Below, piece after piece: positions 20,367-28,036 of a stretch of 64,000 nt of DNA. The notes under the pieces were generated by a model, which worked only from the letters and a program-made list of their open reading frames with translations, ran no database searches and had not been told where the DNA came from. A program made the position numbers and the translations under genes. The first letter of the stretch is position 1. Each line of letters opens with the position of its first letter. The DNA comes from CAVXFB01 sp963760935 (GTDB lineage: Bacteria > Planctomycetota > Planctomycetia > Pirellulales > Thermoguttaceae): the NCBI GenBank assembly GCA_963760935.1, contig CAVXFB010000008.1, forward strand, positions 868,001 through 932,000, in the 5' to 3' direction.

Positions 20367-20944
20367 ATGCAGAAAGACATTAAGGGGATGATACTGGCGC
20401 GAATCCCCGATCTTACGGAGTTGGACGAGACGGGCGATCCGTTGGCTGTGTCCAGCGGCGGCCGGCTACTGAGCCAGGCGCTCTCGTTTCGGCTGCTTGG
20501 CATCCTTGCGATCGTGCTAGTCTCAGTGGCGATGCTGCAGTTTGGCATGGGCAGAGGCCAAAGCGACAACACGCCGGCGGATGAAGGGCTGGCGCAGCGC
20601 CTAAAGCATCGACCGACGCCAACTCACTGTGGGCGACTCCTACGGTGAAAGCCGCGGCGCCAGCACCGGTTGTCGTCAAACCGTCGCCGGTTGCCGAATC
20701 TGCGCCCGATCCGACGATCGCGCCCGAGTCACCGCCGCCGGTTGCCACTGCCGAGCCGTCAAAGCCGCCTGTGGCGGCTGCCGAGCCGTTGATGTCGCCG
20801 TGGCCAAATCCGGCCCATACCATACACCCAACCACCGAAGCCCGAGGCGAAGATTTGCCGGCCGGCGCCAATCAGGCGATGGCCATTCGTCCGCGGCAGT
20901 ACACCGAGAGCAATCATGACCGCATTGGATCAGGCGTTCATTAA
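20367..20944 (+). CDS. single-pass membrane protein with proline/alanine-rich domain (single frameshift)
   Basis: No family recognised. ATG at 20367 follows GGAGAGG at good spacing. After about 35 polar residues comes one transmembrane segment (FRLLGILAIVLVSVAMLQFGM), then a long proline- and alanine-rich stretch with PAPVVVKPSPVAESAPDP and similar repeats. The frame breaks at 20589-20593, where one G lost from a GGG run joins DEGL to GAAPKASTDANSLWATP. Repaired length is about 192 residues. It overlaps the next gene by 29 bases, and together with it and the ExeA-like gene forms an operon. The layout, with an anchored low-complexity linker beside two ATPases, suggests a membrane adaptor, which is inference. 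Confidence 0.65.
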
Positions 20945-22016
20945 GGCGTTTGCCCAGCAAGTTCCTTCGTCGGCCGCAGCGGCGCGGGCCAAGGGCGACA
21001 AGATCGGCACGGTCGCCGCTGTTGGTTCGTCCAATGGCGTCGGCCAAGCTCCGGCGGATGTCGCGGCCGGGACGTTGACCCTAGGGGCGCCTCGCCTCAA
21101 CCGCCCTCGCACGCCGCTGCCGCCGCTTTCGGCATCGCGTGGCGGAGTGTGGGCGGCGCTGGAAGCGCCGCCGAAGCCAGCGGCGACGCCTCTGCCAAAG
21201 GAAGATTTGCAGGCCGGGGTGGTCGAGCACAGCGAGAAGTGCGAAACGTTGGTCGACGATCCCCACCATGACGAAGAAAAGGGCATTGACTCAGCTATCG
21301 CCGAGCGGCCCTCGAAAGCTGACGAGTTCACGCCCGCTTGGCGTGTCCAGAGTTTCACCTGGCCAAAGGTCTGCCGGCAGATGCTCCGTCAAGCTGGCGA
21401 TCAACTACACGCGTTGGCCGACGCCGTGGCGGATGCCAACAGCGGTGGCAAAGCGGTTATCGCGGTAGCCGGATGTCGCCGCGGCGAGGGCGCAACGACG
21501 CTCCTGCTTTGCGTCGCGCGTCAACTGGCCGAGCAGGGCATCCGCACGGTCGTCGTCGATGCCGATCGCAGCCGTCCAGTGTTGGCCAAGCGACTCGGCG
21601 TGCAGGCGCAAGTCGGTTGGGATGACGGCGCTGATTCGTGCGATGAAGCGGTCGTCGAAGCGGCGGTCAATCGCATGGCACTGCTGCCGCTCAAGCAACT
21701 ATCGGGCGAGTCAGAGCCGTCGGAGTGCGACTGGACGGTCCTGGAAGCGTCCCTCCGTCGCTTGCGAGGTCAGTTTGAGGTTGTGCTGGTGGACGCTGGC
21801 CCACTCGATGAACTCGGCTTGATGGACTGCGATTCGGCCGGTTCGTTTGCCCGCGTGATCGACGGTGTCTTGCTGGTTCGTAACCAGCGACTCACTTCGA
21901 CGGACGATTTGGGCGAGGTGGAAAGGCAACTCGCATCGGCAGGCGTAACCGTGGTGGGCATTATTGAGAACGGAGTGTCGGAGCGGAGCAACAGCATGCA
22001 AAAAATGGCTGCGTAG
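20916..22016 (+). CDS. CpsD/CapB-like P-loop ATPase with degenerate P-loop
   Basis: 366-residue protein whose C-terminal half (from about residue 165) resembles the cytoplasmic ATPase domain of polysaccharide co-polymerase tyrosine kinases (ParA/MinD superfamily). The nucleotide-binding loop reads AGCRRGEGATTLLL, which has the GEGATT core but lacks the usual GKS lysine; VVVDADRSRPVL is a Walker A'-like segment and FEVVLVDAGPLDE a Walker B-like one. The first 160 residues are alanine/proline-rich and of low complexity. No tyrosine cluster is visible at the C-terminus, so kinase activity is doubtful. It sits between the membrane protein at 20367 and the ExeA-like ATPase at 22078, suggesting one complex for export or polysaccharide assembly. 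Confidence 0.75.
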   Translation: MTALDQAFIKAFAQQVPSSAAAARAKGDKIGTVAAVGSSNGVGQAPADVAAGTLTLGAPRLNRPRTPLPPLSASRGGVWAALEAPPKPAATPLPKEDLQAGVVEHSEKCETLVDDPHHDEEKGIDSAIAERPSKADEFTPAWRVQSFTWPKVCRQMLRQAGDQLHALADAVADANSGGKAVIAVAGCRRGEGATTLLLCVARQLAEQGIRTVVVDADRSRPVLAKRLGVQAQVGWDDGADSCDEAVVEAAVNRMALLPLKQLSGESEPSECDWTVLEASLRRLRGQFEVVLVDAGPLDELGLMDCDSAGSFARVIDGVLLVRNQRLTSTDDLGEVERQLASAGVTVVGIIENGVSERSNSMQKMAA

Positions 22017-22077
22017 GGACCGTCGACGCGAGGCTGACCACCGTTGCAGGAATTTAGAACCCGGGATGGGGAGAACC

Positions 22078-22899
22078 ATGTACGAATCGTATTGGCAACT
22101 GAACCAGCGACCGTTCGAGAACACGGCCGACCCGCGGTTCTACTATCCGGCCGAATCGCATCAGGCGGCCTTGCTGAAGCTGCGCTACGCCATCGAGAAT
22201 CGTCGTGGGGCGGCGCTGTTGGCAGGGCCGTCGGGCTCGGGTAAGACGCTGCTGACCAGCATGTTGCCCGGCGTCGTTGGCGAGTCGTTCACGCCGCTGA
22301 TTCGCGTGGTGTTTCCCCAAATGCCTACCGATGAATTGCTGGCCTACCTGGCTGATGAGTTGGAGGGGAACGATCGAATCGCACACTCACCAAGCGTGCA
22401 AATCAGCATTCGGCGGATCGAGAAGTTCTTGGCCGGCAATCATGCACGCGGCCGCCACGCGATCGTTGTTGTCGACGAAGCACACCTGATCGACAGCGCA
22501 CGAACCTTCGAGGCGTTGCGATTGCTGTTGAACTTCGAGCCGGGCGGATCGCCGGCGCTAACCGTCCTGTTGGTCGGCGAACCGGCCATCCTGCCGATCC
22601 TCGACCGCCTGCCGCAATGGGAAGAGCGACTGGACGTGAAGTGCCTGCTGAGGCCCTTTAGCGAGCCGGAGACTGCGGCCTACGTCGAGCATCGGCTCCG
22701 CGTGGCTGGGGCGACGCGGCCGATCATCGATGCCGACGCCTTGCCGACGCTGCACATCCTAACGCAGGGCATCGCCCGGCGGATCAATCGCCTCTGCGAC
22801 CTGGCGCTGTTGGTCGGCTTTGCCGAAGAGCGCAAGATGCTCGACGCCAGCCACTTCGAGTCGGTCTGCAACGAACTGGTGACGGTGGCGCCGGAGTAG
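22078..22899 (+). CDS. ExeA/GspA-type AAA ATPase (secretion or polysaccharide locus)
   Basis: AAA+ ATPase of the family found next to general-secretion and exopolysaccharide loci. MYESYWQLNQRPFENTADPRF is the usual N-terminus of this family and fixes the start at 22078; an upstream in-frame ATG at 22066 is possible. Walker A is GPSGSGKTLL near residue 48 and Walker B is AIVVVDEAHLI near 130; LLLNFEPGGSPALTVLLVGEP follows as a sensor region. Length is about 273 residues. It is the last gene of the operon starting at 20367. Some relatives are annotated as part of the PEP-CTERM/exosortase export locus, but no exosortase is present in this window. Confidence 0.85.
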   Translation: MYESYWQLNQRPFENTADPRFYYPAESHQAALLKLRYAIENRRGAALLAGPSGSGKTLLTSMLPGVVGESFTPLIRVVFPQMPTDELLAYLADELEGNDRIAHSPSVQISIRRIEKFLAGNHARGRHAIVVVDEAHLIDSARTFEALRLLLNFEPGGSPALTVLLVGEPAILPILDRLPQWEERLDVKCLLRPFSEPETAAYVEHRLRVAGATRPIIDADALPTLHILTQGIARRINRLCDLALLVGFAEERKMLDASHFESVCNELVTVAPE

Positions 22900-22921
22900 T
22901 AGCGGCCACACTCCGCGTGCC

Positions 22922-23003
22922 GTCAAGCAAAAGGCGCCCCTGCGCCCTTGTTCGTCGCGACGAAATCCTTCAAAATGCAGGATTCCTGTCGCGTTTGCTT
23001 GAC
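22922..23003. repeat. inverted repeat upstream of argG
   Basis: GTCAAGCAAA (22922-22931) and TTTGCTTGAC (22994-23003) are exact complements. Between them lies a perfect 14-base palindrome TTCGTCGCGACGAA (22951-22964). It occupies most of the gap between the ExeA-like gene and argG. A regulatory role for argG cannot be excluded, though it resembles the other palindromes. Confidence 0.7.
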
Positions 23004-23023
23004 ACTCCAACGGAACCCTACCC

Positions 23024-24238
23024 ATGCCTTCTTGCGTACTTGCCTATTCGGGCGGACTGGATACTTCGGTCATTCTTGGCTGGTTGATGGATGAAGGATA
23101 CGACGTGCACGCCGTGTATGTCGATCTTGGGCAGCCGTGCGAAGACCGCGAGGCGATTCTGGAAAAGGCGCGGAACATCGGGGCCAAGTCGGCGCGGATC
23201 GTCGACGCTCGCGAGGAACTGTGCCGCGACTTCGCCTTTCCCGTGCTCAAGTGGGACGCCAAGTATGAAGGCATGTATCTGCTGGGCACGTCGATCGCCC
23301 GACCGCTGATCTCGAAAATCTGCCTGCAGATCGCCCGAGAAGTTGGGGCCGAGTGCTACGCCCACGGGGCAACAGGCAAGGGAAACGATCAGTGCCGATT
23401 TCAACTGGCCGCCGAGTGCTTCGACCCGAACGTGAAGATTATCGCCCCCTGGCGGATCGAGCGATTTCGGGAGAAGTTTCCCGGCCGCACCGAGATGATT
23501 GCCTATTGCCAAGAGAAGAACATTCCGGTGAAGGCGTCGGTCAGCAAGCCGTATAGCTCGGACGAGAACTGCCTGCATATCAGCTACGAGGCCGGCAAAC
23601 TGGAAGACCTGATGAAGAACGGCGTCGAAACGGTCGAGTTCGGCATGACGGTCTCGCCTCAGCAAGCGCCGGACAAGACGGAAAAGGTGAAGATCGGTTT
23701 CGAGGCGGGCGTGCCGGTGAGCGTTAATGGCAAGCGGCTCGGAGCGTTCGACATCGTGTCGCAATTGAACGAGATCGGCGGCCGCAACGGCATCGGGCGG
23801 ATCGACATGGTCGAGAACCGCTTCGTCGGCATGAAGAGCCGGGGCGTGTACGAGGCGCCAGGCATGACAATCCTGTACGCCGCCCATCGTGTCGTCGAGC
23901 AGCTCACGCTCGACCGCGACTTGACGCATCTGCGCGACCGGCTATCGCCCGAGGTGGCCGAGATGGTGTACTACGGCTTCTGGTACCACGCGAAGCTGGA
24001 CGCCCTGATGGCCTTCATCGAAGAGGCCCAAAAACCGGTCACCGGCGAGGTGAGCCTTGACCTATACCGCGGGAACATCAACGTCGACGGCCGCAGCAGT
24101 CCCAACAATCTGTACGATGAGGGCATCGCCACGATGGAAGGCGGCGGCTCGTACAATCAGACCGATGCCGAGGGTTTCCTGCGGATCCAGGGCCTGCCCG
24201 GCCGCGTACAGGGGCATATGCGGTCGCGGAAGTATTGA
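23024..24238 (+). CDS. argG: argininosuccinate synthase
   Basis: Seventh step of arginine biosynthesis: ATP-dependent joining of citrulline and aspartate. The 404-residue protein begins MPSCVLAYSGGLDTSVILGWL, with the N-type PP-loop SGGLDTS, and continues with YAHGATGKGNDQCRFQL, IIAPWR and the tetramer-interface segment RGNINVDGRSSPNNLYDEGIATM. Everything is in one intact frame and of normal length. No other arg genes are near. The intact frame contrasts with the damaged neighbours. Confidence 0.97.
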   Translation: MPSCVLAYSGGLDTSVILGWLMDEGYDVHAVYVDLGQPCEDREAILEKARNIGAKSARIVDAREELCRDFAFPVLKWDAKYEGMYLLGTSIARPLISKICLQIAREVGAECYAHGATGKGNDQCRFQLAAECFDPNVKIIAPWRIERFREKFPGRTEMIAYCQEKNIPVKASVSKPYSSDENCLHISYEAGKLEDLMKNGVETVEFGMTVSPQQAPDKTEKVKIGFEAGVPVSVNGKRLGAFDIVSQLNEIGGRNGIGRIDMVENRFVGMKSRGVYEAPGMTILYAAHRVVEQLTLDRDLTHLRDRLSPEVAEMVYYGFWYHAKLDALMAFIEEAQKPVTGEVSLDLYRGNINVDGRSSPNNLYDEGIATMEGGGSYNQTDAEGFLRIQGLPGRVQGHMRSRKY

Positions 24239-24271
24239 TGCGATAGGGGCCATGCCCCGGCGCCGTGGTGC

Positions 24272-24277
24272 TATAAT
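24272..24277 (+). promoter_or_regulatory. candidate -10 element for the small-protein/nucleotidyltransferase pair
   Basis: TATAAT lies 20-25 bases upstream of the start codon at 24297, with GGAGGT between. No good -35 hexamer was found at the expected distance. Confidence 0.4.
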
Positions 24278-24296
24278 TGGTGCTGGAGGTGCGTCG

Positions 24297-24494
24297 ATGA
24301 TTCGTGATGTCGAGCGTTGGCGGGCATTTGAGCACCGTTTGGCTTCGGCCGAGCCGCCAGACTTCGCCGCCAACCTACGCGTGCTTGATGGTATGTACGA
24401 GTATGCCAACAAGCTCGGCAAATTCACTGCTGAGAATGCGCTGGACGGAATCGAAAAGACCATTCACCTAGCCGCGGTGCTGCACGGTGTTTGA
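24297..24494 (+). CDS. small protein upstream of a nucleotidyltransferase (antitoxin-like position)
   Basis: 65 residues starting MIRDVERWRAFEHRLASAEPP. ATG at 24297 follows GGAGGT. No family recognised; the sequence is mostly helical with DGMYEYANKLGKFTAENALDG. Its 3' end overlaps the GTG start of the nucleotidyltransferase gene by eight bases, which indicates coupled translation. Small partner plus nucleotidyltransferase is the layout of several toxin-antitoxin systems (such as MNT/HEPN and AbiE-like), but this partner resembles neither HEPN nor AbiEi by eye, so its role is inference from position. Confidence 0.6.
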   Translation: MIRDVERWRAFEHRLASAEPPDFAANLRVLDGMYEYANKLGKFTAENALDGIEKTIHLAAVLHGV

Positions 24495-25056
24495 AGCACT
24501 ACTTAAGCAGCTTGCCGCTGCACTGGATCGCGCGGGGCTGCCGTACATGATTTTCGGCGGTCAGGCCGTGCTACTGTACGGCGAGCCGCGGCTCACGCGC
24601 GATATCGACGTTACGCTGGGCGTCGATACGACTCATGCCGCCGCTTTACAGCAGTTGATTGCCGAAATGCAGTGGAAGATCCTCGTTGACGACGTTGACG
24701 AGTTCCTCCGCCAGACGTTCGTTCTACCGGTTATGGATCCACAGTCGAATATCCGCATCGACTTCGTATTCTCTCTCTCAGGTTACGAGCGAGAAGCGAT
24801 CGAACGTGCATCCGTTGTTTCCATCGATGGCGTCGAGGTTCGGTTTGTATCGTTGGAAGACCTTGTCGTGATGAAGACCATCTCGGGAAGGCCACGCGAC
24901 CTCGAAGACGTCGCCGGCGTGATCCGGAAGAATCGTTCCTTCGATCGGAGTTATGTCGAACAATGGTTAGCGCAGTTCGATACTGAACTGGACAATCACT
25001 ACTCGGTTCTCTTCGCTGAGATCACGGCAGGAATCGAGGCGGAAGGGCAAGGTTGA
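24487..25056 (+). CDS. nucleotidyltransferase-fold protein (AbiEii/MNT-like)
   Basis: 189 residues with a nucleotidyltransferase signature: GGQAVLLYGEPRLTRDIDVTLG carries the hG-G...DxD pattern, and IRIDFVFSL supplies the third acidic residue. LEDLVVMKTISGRPRDLEDV is the usual conserved segment of the AbiEii/DUF1814-like group. Enzymes of this fold transfer nucleotides to proteins or RNA; in defence or toxin-antitoxin systems the substrate is often a tRNA or the partner. GTG at 24487 overlaps the small upstream gene. The gene has no other neighbours that hint at a metabolic role. Confidence 0.75.
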   Translation: MFEALLKQLAAALDRAGLPYMIFGGQAVLLYGEPRLTRDIDVTLGVDTTHAAALQQLIAEMQWKILVDDVDEFLRQTFVLPVMDPQSNIRIDFVFSLSGYEREAIERASVVSIDGVEVRFVSLEDLVVMKTISGRPRDLEDVAGVIRKNRSFDRSYVEQWLAQFDTELDNHYSVLFAEITAGIEAEGQG

Positions 25057-25269
25057 GCGACGTTGCCCATCGGGTCTCTCTAGCCGAAACGCGCACGAAG
25101 GCAACGGCGGCCACCGGAAGTTTGTCGATGGAGCGGTCGTTGGATCGGCCCACCGACCCATGTGCAGCCTGAGAATATCTTCGACAGTACCGAAGCAATA
25201 GGTGATTGCACAATCAAATACTGCAATTTGCGAGCGAAAGCGGCGATGAATTGCCGCACTCTCAAACGG

Positions 25270-25671
25270 TTAACGCTTCGAGAACTGCGTACCACGGCGG
25301 GCGCCGCGGAGGCCGTACTTCTTGCGTTCTTTCATGCGGCCGTCGCGAGTCAACAGGCCGGTGTCGCGGAGACTGTCGGCCACTTGCTCGTCGGATTTCT
25401 TCAGCGCCCGGGCGATGCCGAGCTTGCAAGCATCGGCCTGACCGGTGATGCCGCCGCCATTGACGCGGATAACGACGTCGAGTTGAGTGCGCTGGCCGGT
25501 CTGCTCCAACGGGGCAACGACAGCATTGCGCTGGCGGGTGTTGACGAAGTATTCTTCCAGTTCGCGATTGTTGATGACGATCTTGCCATCGCCGGGACGA
25601 ATGCGTACCCGCGCGACCGAGGTTTTCCGCCGGCCGGTGCCGAGAATGTCATTGCTCTTGACTACTACCAT
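25270..25671 (-). CDS. rpsI: 30S ribosomal protein S9
   Basis: 133 residues; MVVVKSNDILGTGRRKTSVARVRI is a typical start, VRVNGGGITGQADACKLGIARAL is the central segment, and the C-terminus GLRGARRGTQFSKR reaches the decoding site in the ribosome. Preceded by rplM with a seven-base gap, the common bacterial L13-S9 operon. Intact frame and normal length. Confidence 0.98.
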   Translation of the reverse strand: MVVVKSNDILGTGRRKTSVARVRIRPGDGKIVINNRELEEYFVNTRQRNAVVAPLEQTGQRTQLDVVIRVNGGGITGQADACKLGIARALKKSDEQVADSLRDTGLLTRDGRMKERKKYGLRGARRGTQFSKR

Positions 25672-25677
25672 GAATCG

Positions 25678-26124
25678 CTAGTCCTTCACTCCGAGTTCTA
25701 CTGGTTCGGGTAGCTGGGCCTGATGCGGATGTTCGCTGCCGGCGAAGATCTTCAGCTTGGCCAAGGTTTTGAAAGCGAGTTTGTTCTTGGGCAACATGCG
25801 GCGGACGGCCTCGCGGAGGATTAACTCGGGCCGGCGTCCACGACGCTTTTCGGCCGTCTCGCGATGCTGTCCCGGATAGCCGGTGTACCAGGCGTACTCT
25901 TTATGCTCCCATTTCTTGCCGGTGAAGACGACCTTCTCGGCATTGATGACGATGACATAGTCGCCGTTGTCGACATGGGGCGTGTAGGTGGGGCGATTTT
26001 TGCCCATCAGCACCATCGCCAGATCGCTGGCCAAACGCCCGACCACTTTGTCGCTGGCATCGACCAGCCACCACTTCGGCTCGATCTCGCCGGGCCGGGC
26101 CATGTAGGTTTTCGTCTGTTGCAT
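25678..26124 (-). CDS. rplM: 50S ribosomal protein L13
   Basis: 148 residues beginning MQQTKTYMARPGEIEPKWWLVDASDKVVGRLASDLA. HVDNGDYVIVINAEKVVFTGKK and RMLPKNKLAFKTLAKLKIFAG are diagnostic. First gene of the L13-S9 operon. The 380 bases upstream (26125-26504) contain strong secondary-structure potential and no gene, and would hold its promoter and leader. Confidence 0.98.
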   Translation of the reverse strand: MQQTKTYMARPGEIEPKWWLVDASDKVVGRLASDLAMVLMGKNRPTYTPHVDNGDYVIVINAEKVVFTGKKWEHKEYAWYTGYPGQHRETAEKRRGRRPELILREAVRRMLPKNKLAFKTLAKLKIFAGSEHPHQAQLPEPVELGVKD

Positions 26125-26504
26125 GTCTGCTTACTCGTACGACCGCCGGAACAGGGGAAACTCACACTTTAACGACTTATCGGCCGGCTGACAAGCCGGG
26201 GCCGGGGCAGCACCGGCATTTTTCTTGACGTATACCGGCGGGTGGCCCCCTGAGGGACGAAGGGCGCGGCCGAAGAGCGCTCCGCGCCCTTCGGTAAGGC
26301 TCACGGTCGTGCCACTCCAGGCCAGTAACGCGACCGGCGGCTCACCGGAATTTCCGGTTGTCCCGCACTAGGTGAACCGGTGCCGAATGGTCGAGCTTGT
26401 CCCAGTCTATATGGCTTCCATCGGGGGGGCTTTACCGCCTTCGCTACCTATTGTAGCATGGGCCGTTTATCGCCTCTAGGCCGTCCTGGGGAGTTTGGCA
26501 AGTC
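26125..26504. other. structured gene-free gap between rplM and the transhydrogenase operon
   Basis: No convincing coding region. Strong complementary pairs are present: GGGCGCGG (26263-26270) with CCGCGCCC (26282-26289), and ACCGG with CCGGT around AATTT near 26343-26359, plus CACCGG/CCGGTG pairs. The GC-rich structure over about 280 bases could be an RNA gene or a leader of rplM (read on the minus strand). Its sequence does not contain the universal cores of RNase P RNA, tmRNA or SRP RNA, so I leave it unassigned. Confidence 0.45.
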
Positions 26505-27646
26505 ATGATCGTTGGAGTCCCTCGCGAACATCATCCCGGCGAGCGCCGCGTCGCGCTCATTCCCGCTTCAGTTCCCGTGCTGACGAAGGCCGGATTAGAA
26601 GTCTTAGTCGAAAGCGGCGCCGGCGCTTCGGCATGCTACACGGACCAGCAGTACGTGGACAAAGGGGCCAAGATTGCCGCCTCGCGCGATGAAGTCTTCG
26701 CCGCCGACATCTTGCTGCAAGTTCGCGCCGCGGGAGCCAACCCGACGGCAGGCCGCGACGATCTCGCGCGTTATCGCGCCGGACAAGTTGTGATTGGCAT
26801 GTGCGACCCGTTGGGTTCGCCACAATTGGCGGCCGAAATCGCGTCACGTGGCGTAACGCTTTTTGCACTAGAGCTGCTGCCTCGCATCACCCGGCGCAGA
26901 GCATGGATGTGCTTTCATCGCAGGCAATGGTGGCCGGCTATCGCGCGGTTCTGATGGCGGCCGCGGCCTTGCCGAAAATGTTTCCCATGTTCATTACGGC
27001 GGCCGGTACGATCAACGCGGCCCGGGTGTTCATCGTCGGCGCCGGAGTGGCCGGTTTGCAGGCGATTGCGACCGCGCGTCGCTTGGGCGCCTCGGTATCG
27101 GCGTACGACGTGCGTCCGGCGGTGAAGGAGCAGGTGCAGAGCCTGGGGGCGAAGTTCGTCGAGGTGCCGTTGGAGACCGGCGCGGCAGAAACCAAGGGCG
27201 GCTACGCCCAGCAGATGGACGAAGAGTTCTATCGCAAGCAGCGGGAGTTGATGGGCCGCGTTGTGACCGACAGCGACGTGGTGATCACGACGGCGGCGGT
27301 GCCCGGCAAGAAATCACCCGTTTTAATTACCGCGGAGATGGTCCGCACTATGGCGCCTGGTTCGGTGATTGTGGACCTCGCGGCCGAGCGCGGCGGCAAC
27401 TGCGAGCTGACCAAGGCCGGCGAGCAGGTCGTAGATAGCGGCGTCACGATCCTCGGCCCCACCGATCTGCCGGCCGAGGCGCCCTACCACGCCAGCCAGA
27501 TGTATAGCAGGAATATGACCAACTTTCTGGCGCTGTTGGCCAAGCAGGGCCAACTCAAGGTCGATTTGGAGGACGAGATCTTGCGCGAGACTCTGGTGGC
27601 CCGGGACGGGGAAGTGGCGCATCCGCGAGTTAAGGAGTTGCTGTAA
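26505..27646 (+). CDS. pntAA: NAD(P) transhydrogenase subunit alpha part 1 (single frameshift)
   Basis: NAD(H)-binding domain I of the proton-translocating transhydrogenase, cytoplasmic. VPREHHPGERRVALIPASVP and the dinucleotide fold VGAGVAGLQAIATARRLGA are clear, followed by YDVRPAVKEQVQSLGAKF and the RQM-type stretch. One G missing from a GGG run at about 26890 breaks the frame at ALELLPRITR|AQSMDVLSSQA. The repaired length is about 380 residues, normal for the split alpha1 subunit. It is the first of three adjacent genes encoding the whole enzyme in the split arrangement seen in Rhodospirillum-type transhydrogenases. Confidence 0.94.
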
Positions 27647-27733
27647 TTCCCAGCGCGGCGTGCCCGGTGCGGAGCAGTTTTCCCCTGAGGAGCGGCAAAC
27701 GCATTTTTGGAAAGTGGAAGGAGAGCGGCAGTC

Positions 27734-28033
27734 ATGGAACCACTGATCGTCAACGTCACGATATTCGTGCTGGCGTGCTTCGTCGGCTATGAGATCATCA
27801 CCAAGATCCCGCCGTTGCTGCACACGCCGCTGATGTCGGGCTCAAACGCCATTTCGGGCATCACGCTGGTCGGTTCGCTGGTGGCGGCCGGCAGTGGCTT
27901 CACTGCCCTGTTTTCTCTCGACGCCCTGATTTCCGTGCTGGGCTTCCTGGCCGTGGTATTCGCCACCGTCAACGTCGTCGGCGGTTTTGTCGTGACCGAC
28001 CGCATGTTAAGCATGTTTAAGCGGAAGGACTGA
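27734..28033 (+). CDS. pntAB: NAD(P) transhydrogenase subunit alpha part 2
   Basis: 99-residue membrane subunit with three or four hydrophobic helices. PPLLHTPLMSGSNAISGITLVG is the characteristic signature; ATVNVVGGFVVTDRMLSMFKRKD closes the protein. ATG at 27734 is used rather than an upstream in-frame codon at 27707, which lacks a sensible protein. It ends four bases before the GTG start of pntB, consistent with tight coupling. Confidence 0.96.
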   Translation: MEPLIVNVTIFVLACFVGYEIITKIPPLLHTPLMSGSNAISGITLVGSLVAAGSGFTALFSLDALISVLGFLAVVFATVNVVGGFVVTDRMLSMFKRKD

Positions 28034-28036
28034 TTC

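Noticed and set aside
26125..26504. RNase P RNA, tmRNA or SRP RNA in the gap upstream of rplM
   Set aside because: The conserved cores, such as GAGGAAAGTCC for RNase P or GGAAGGAAGCAGC-type for SRP, are missing on both strands.
26880..26900. Programmed frameshifting in pntAA and similar genes
   Set aside because: There is no slippery heptamer or downstream structure, and the same kind of break occurs in many unrelated genes.
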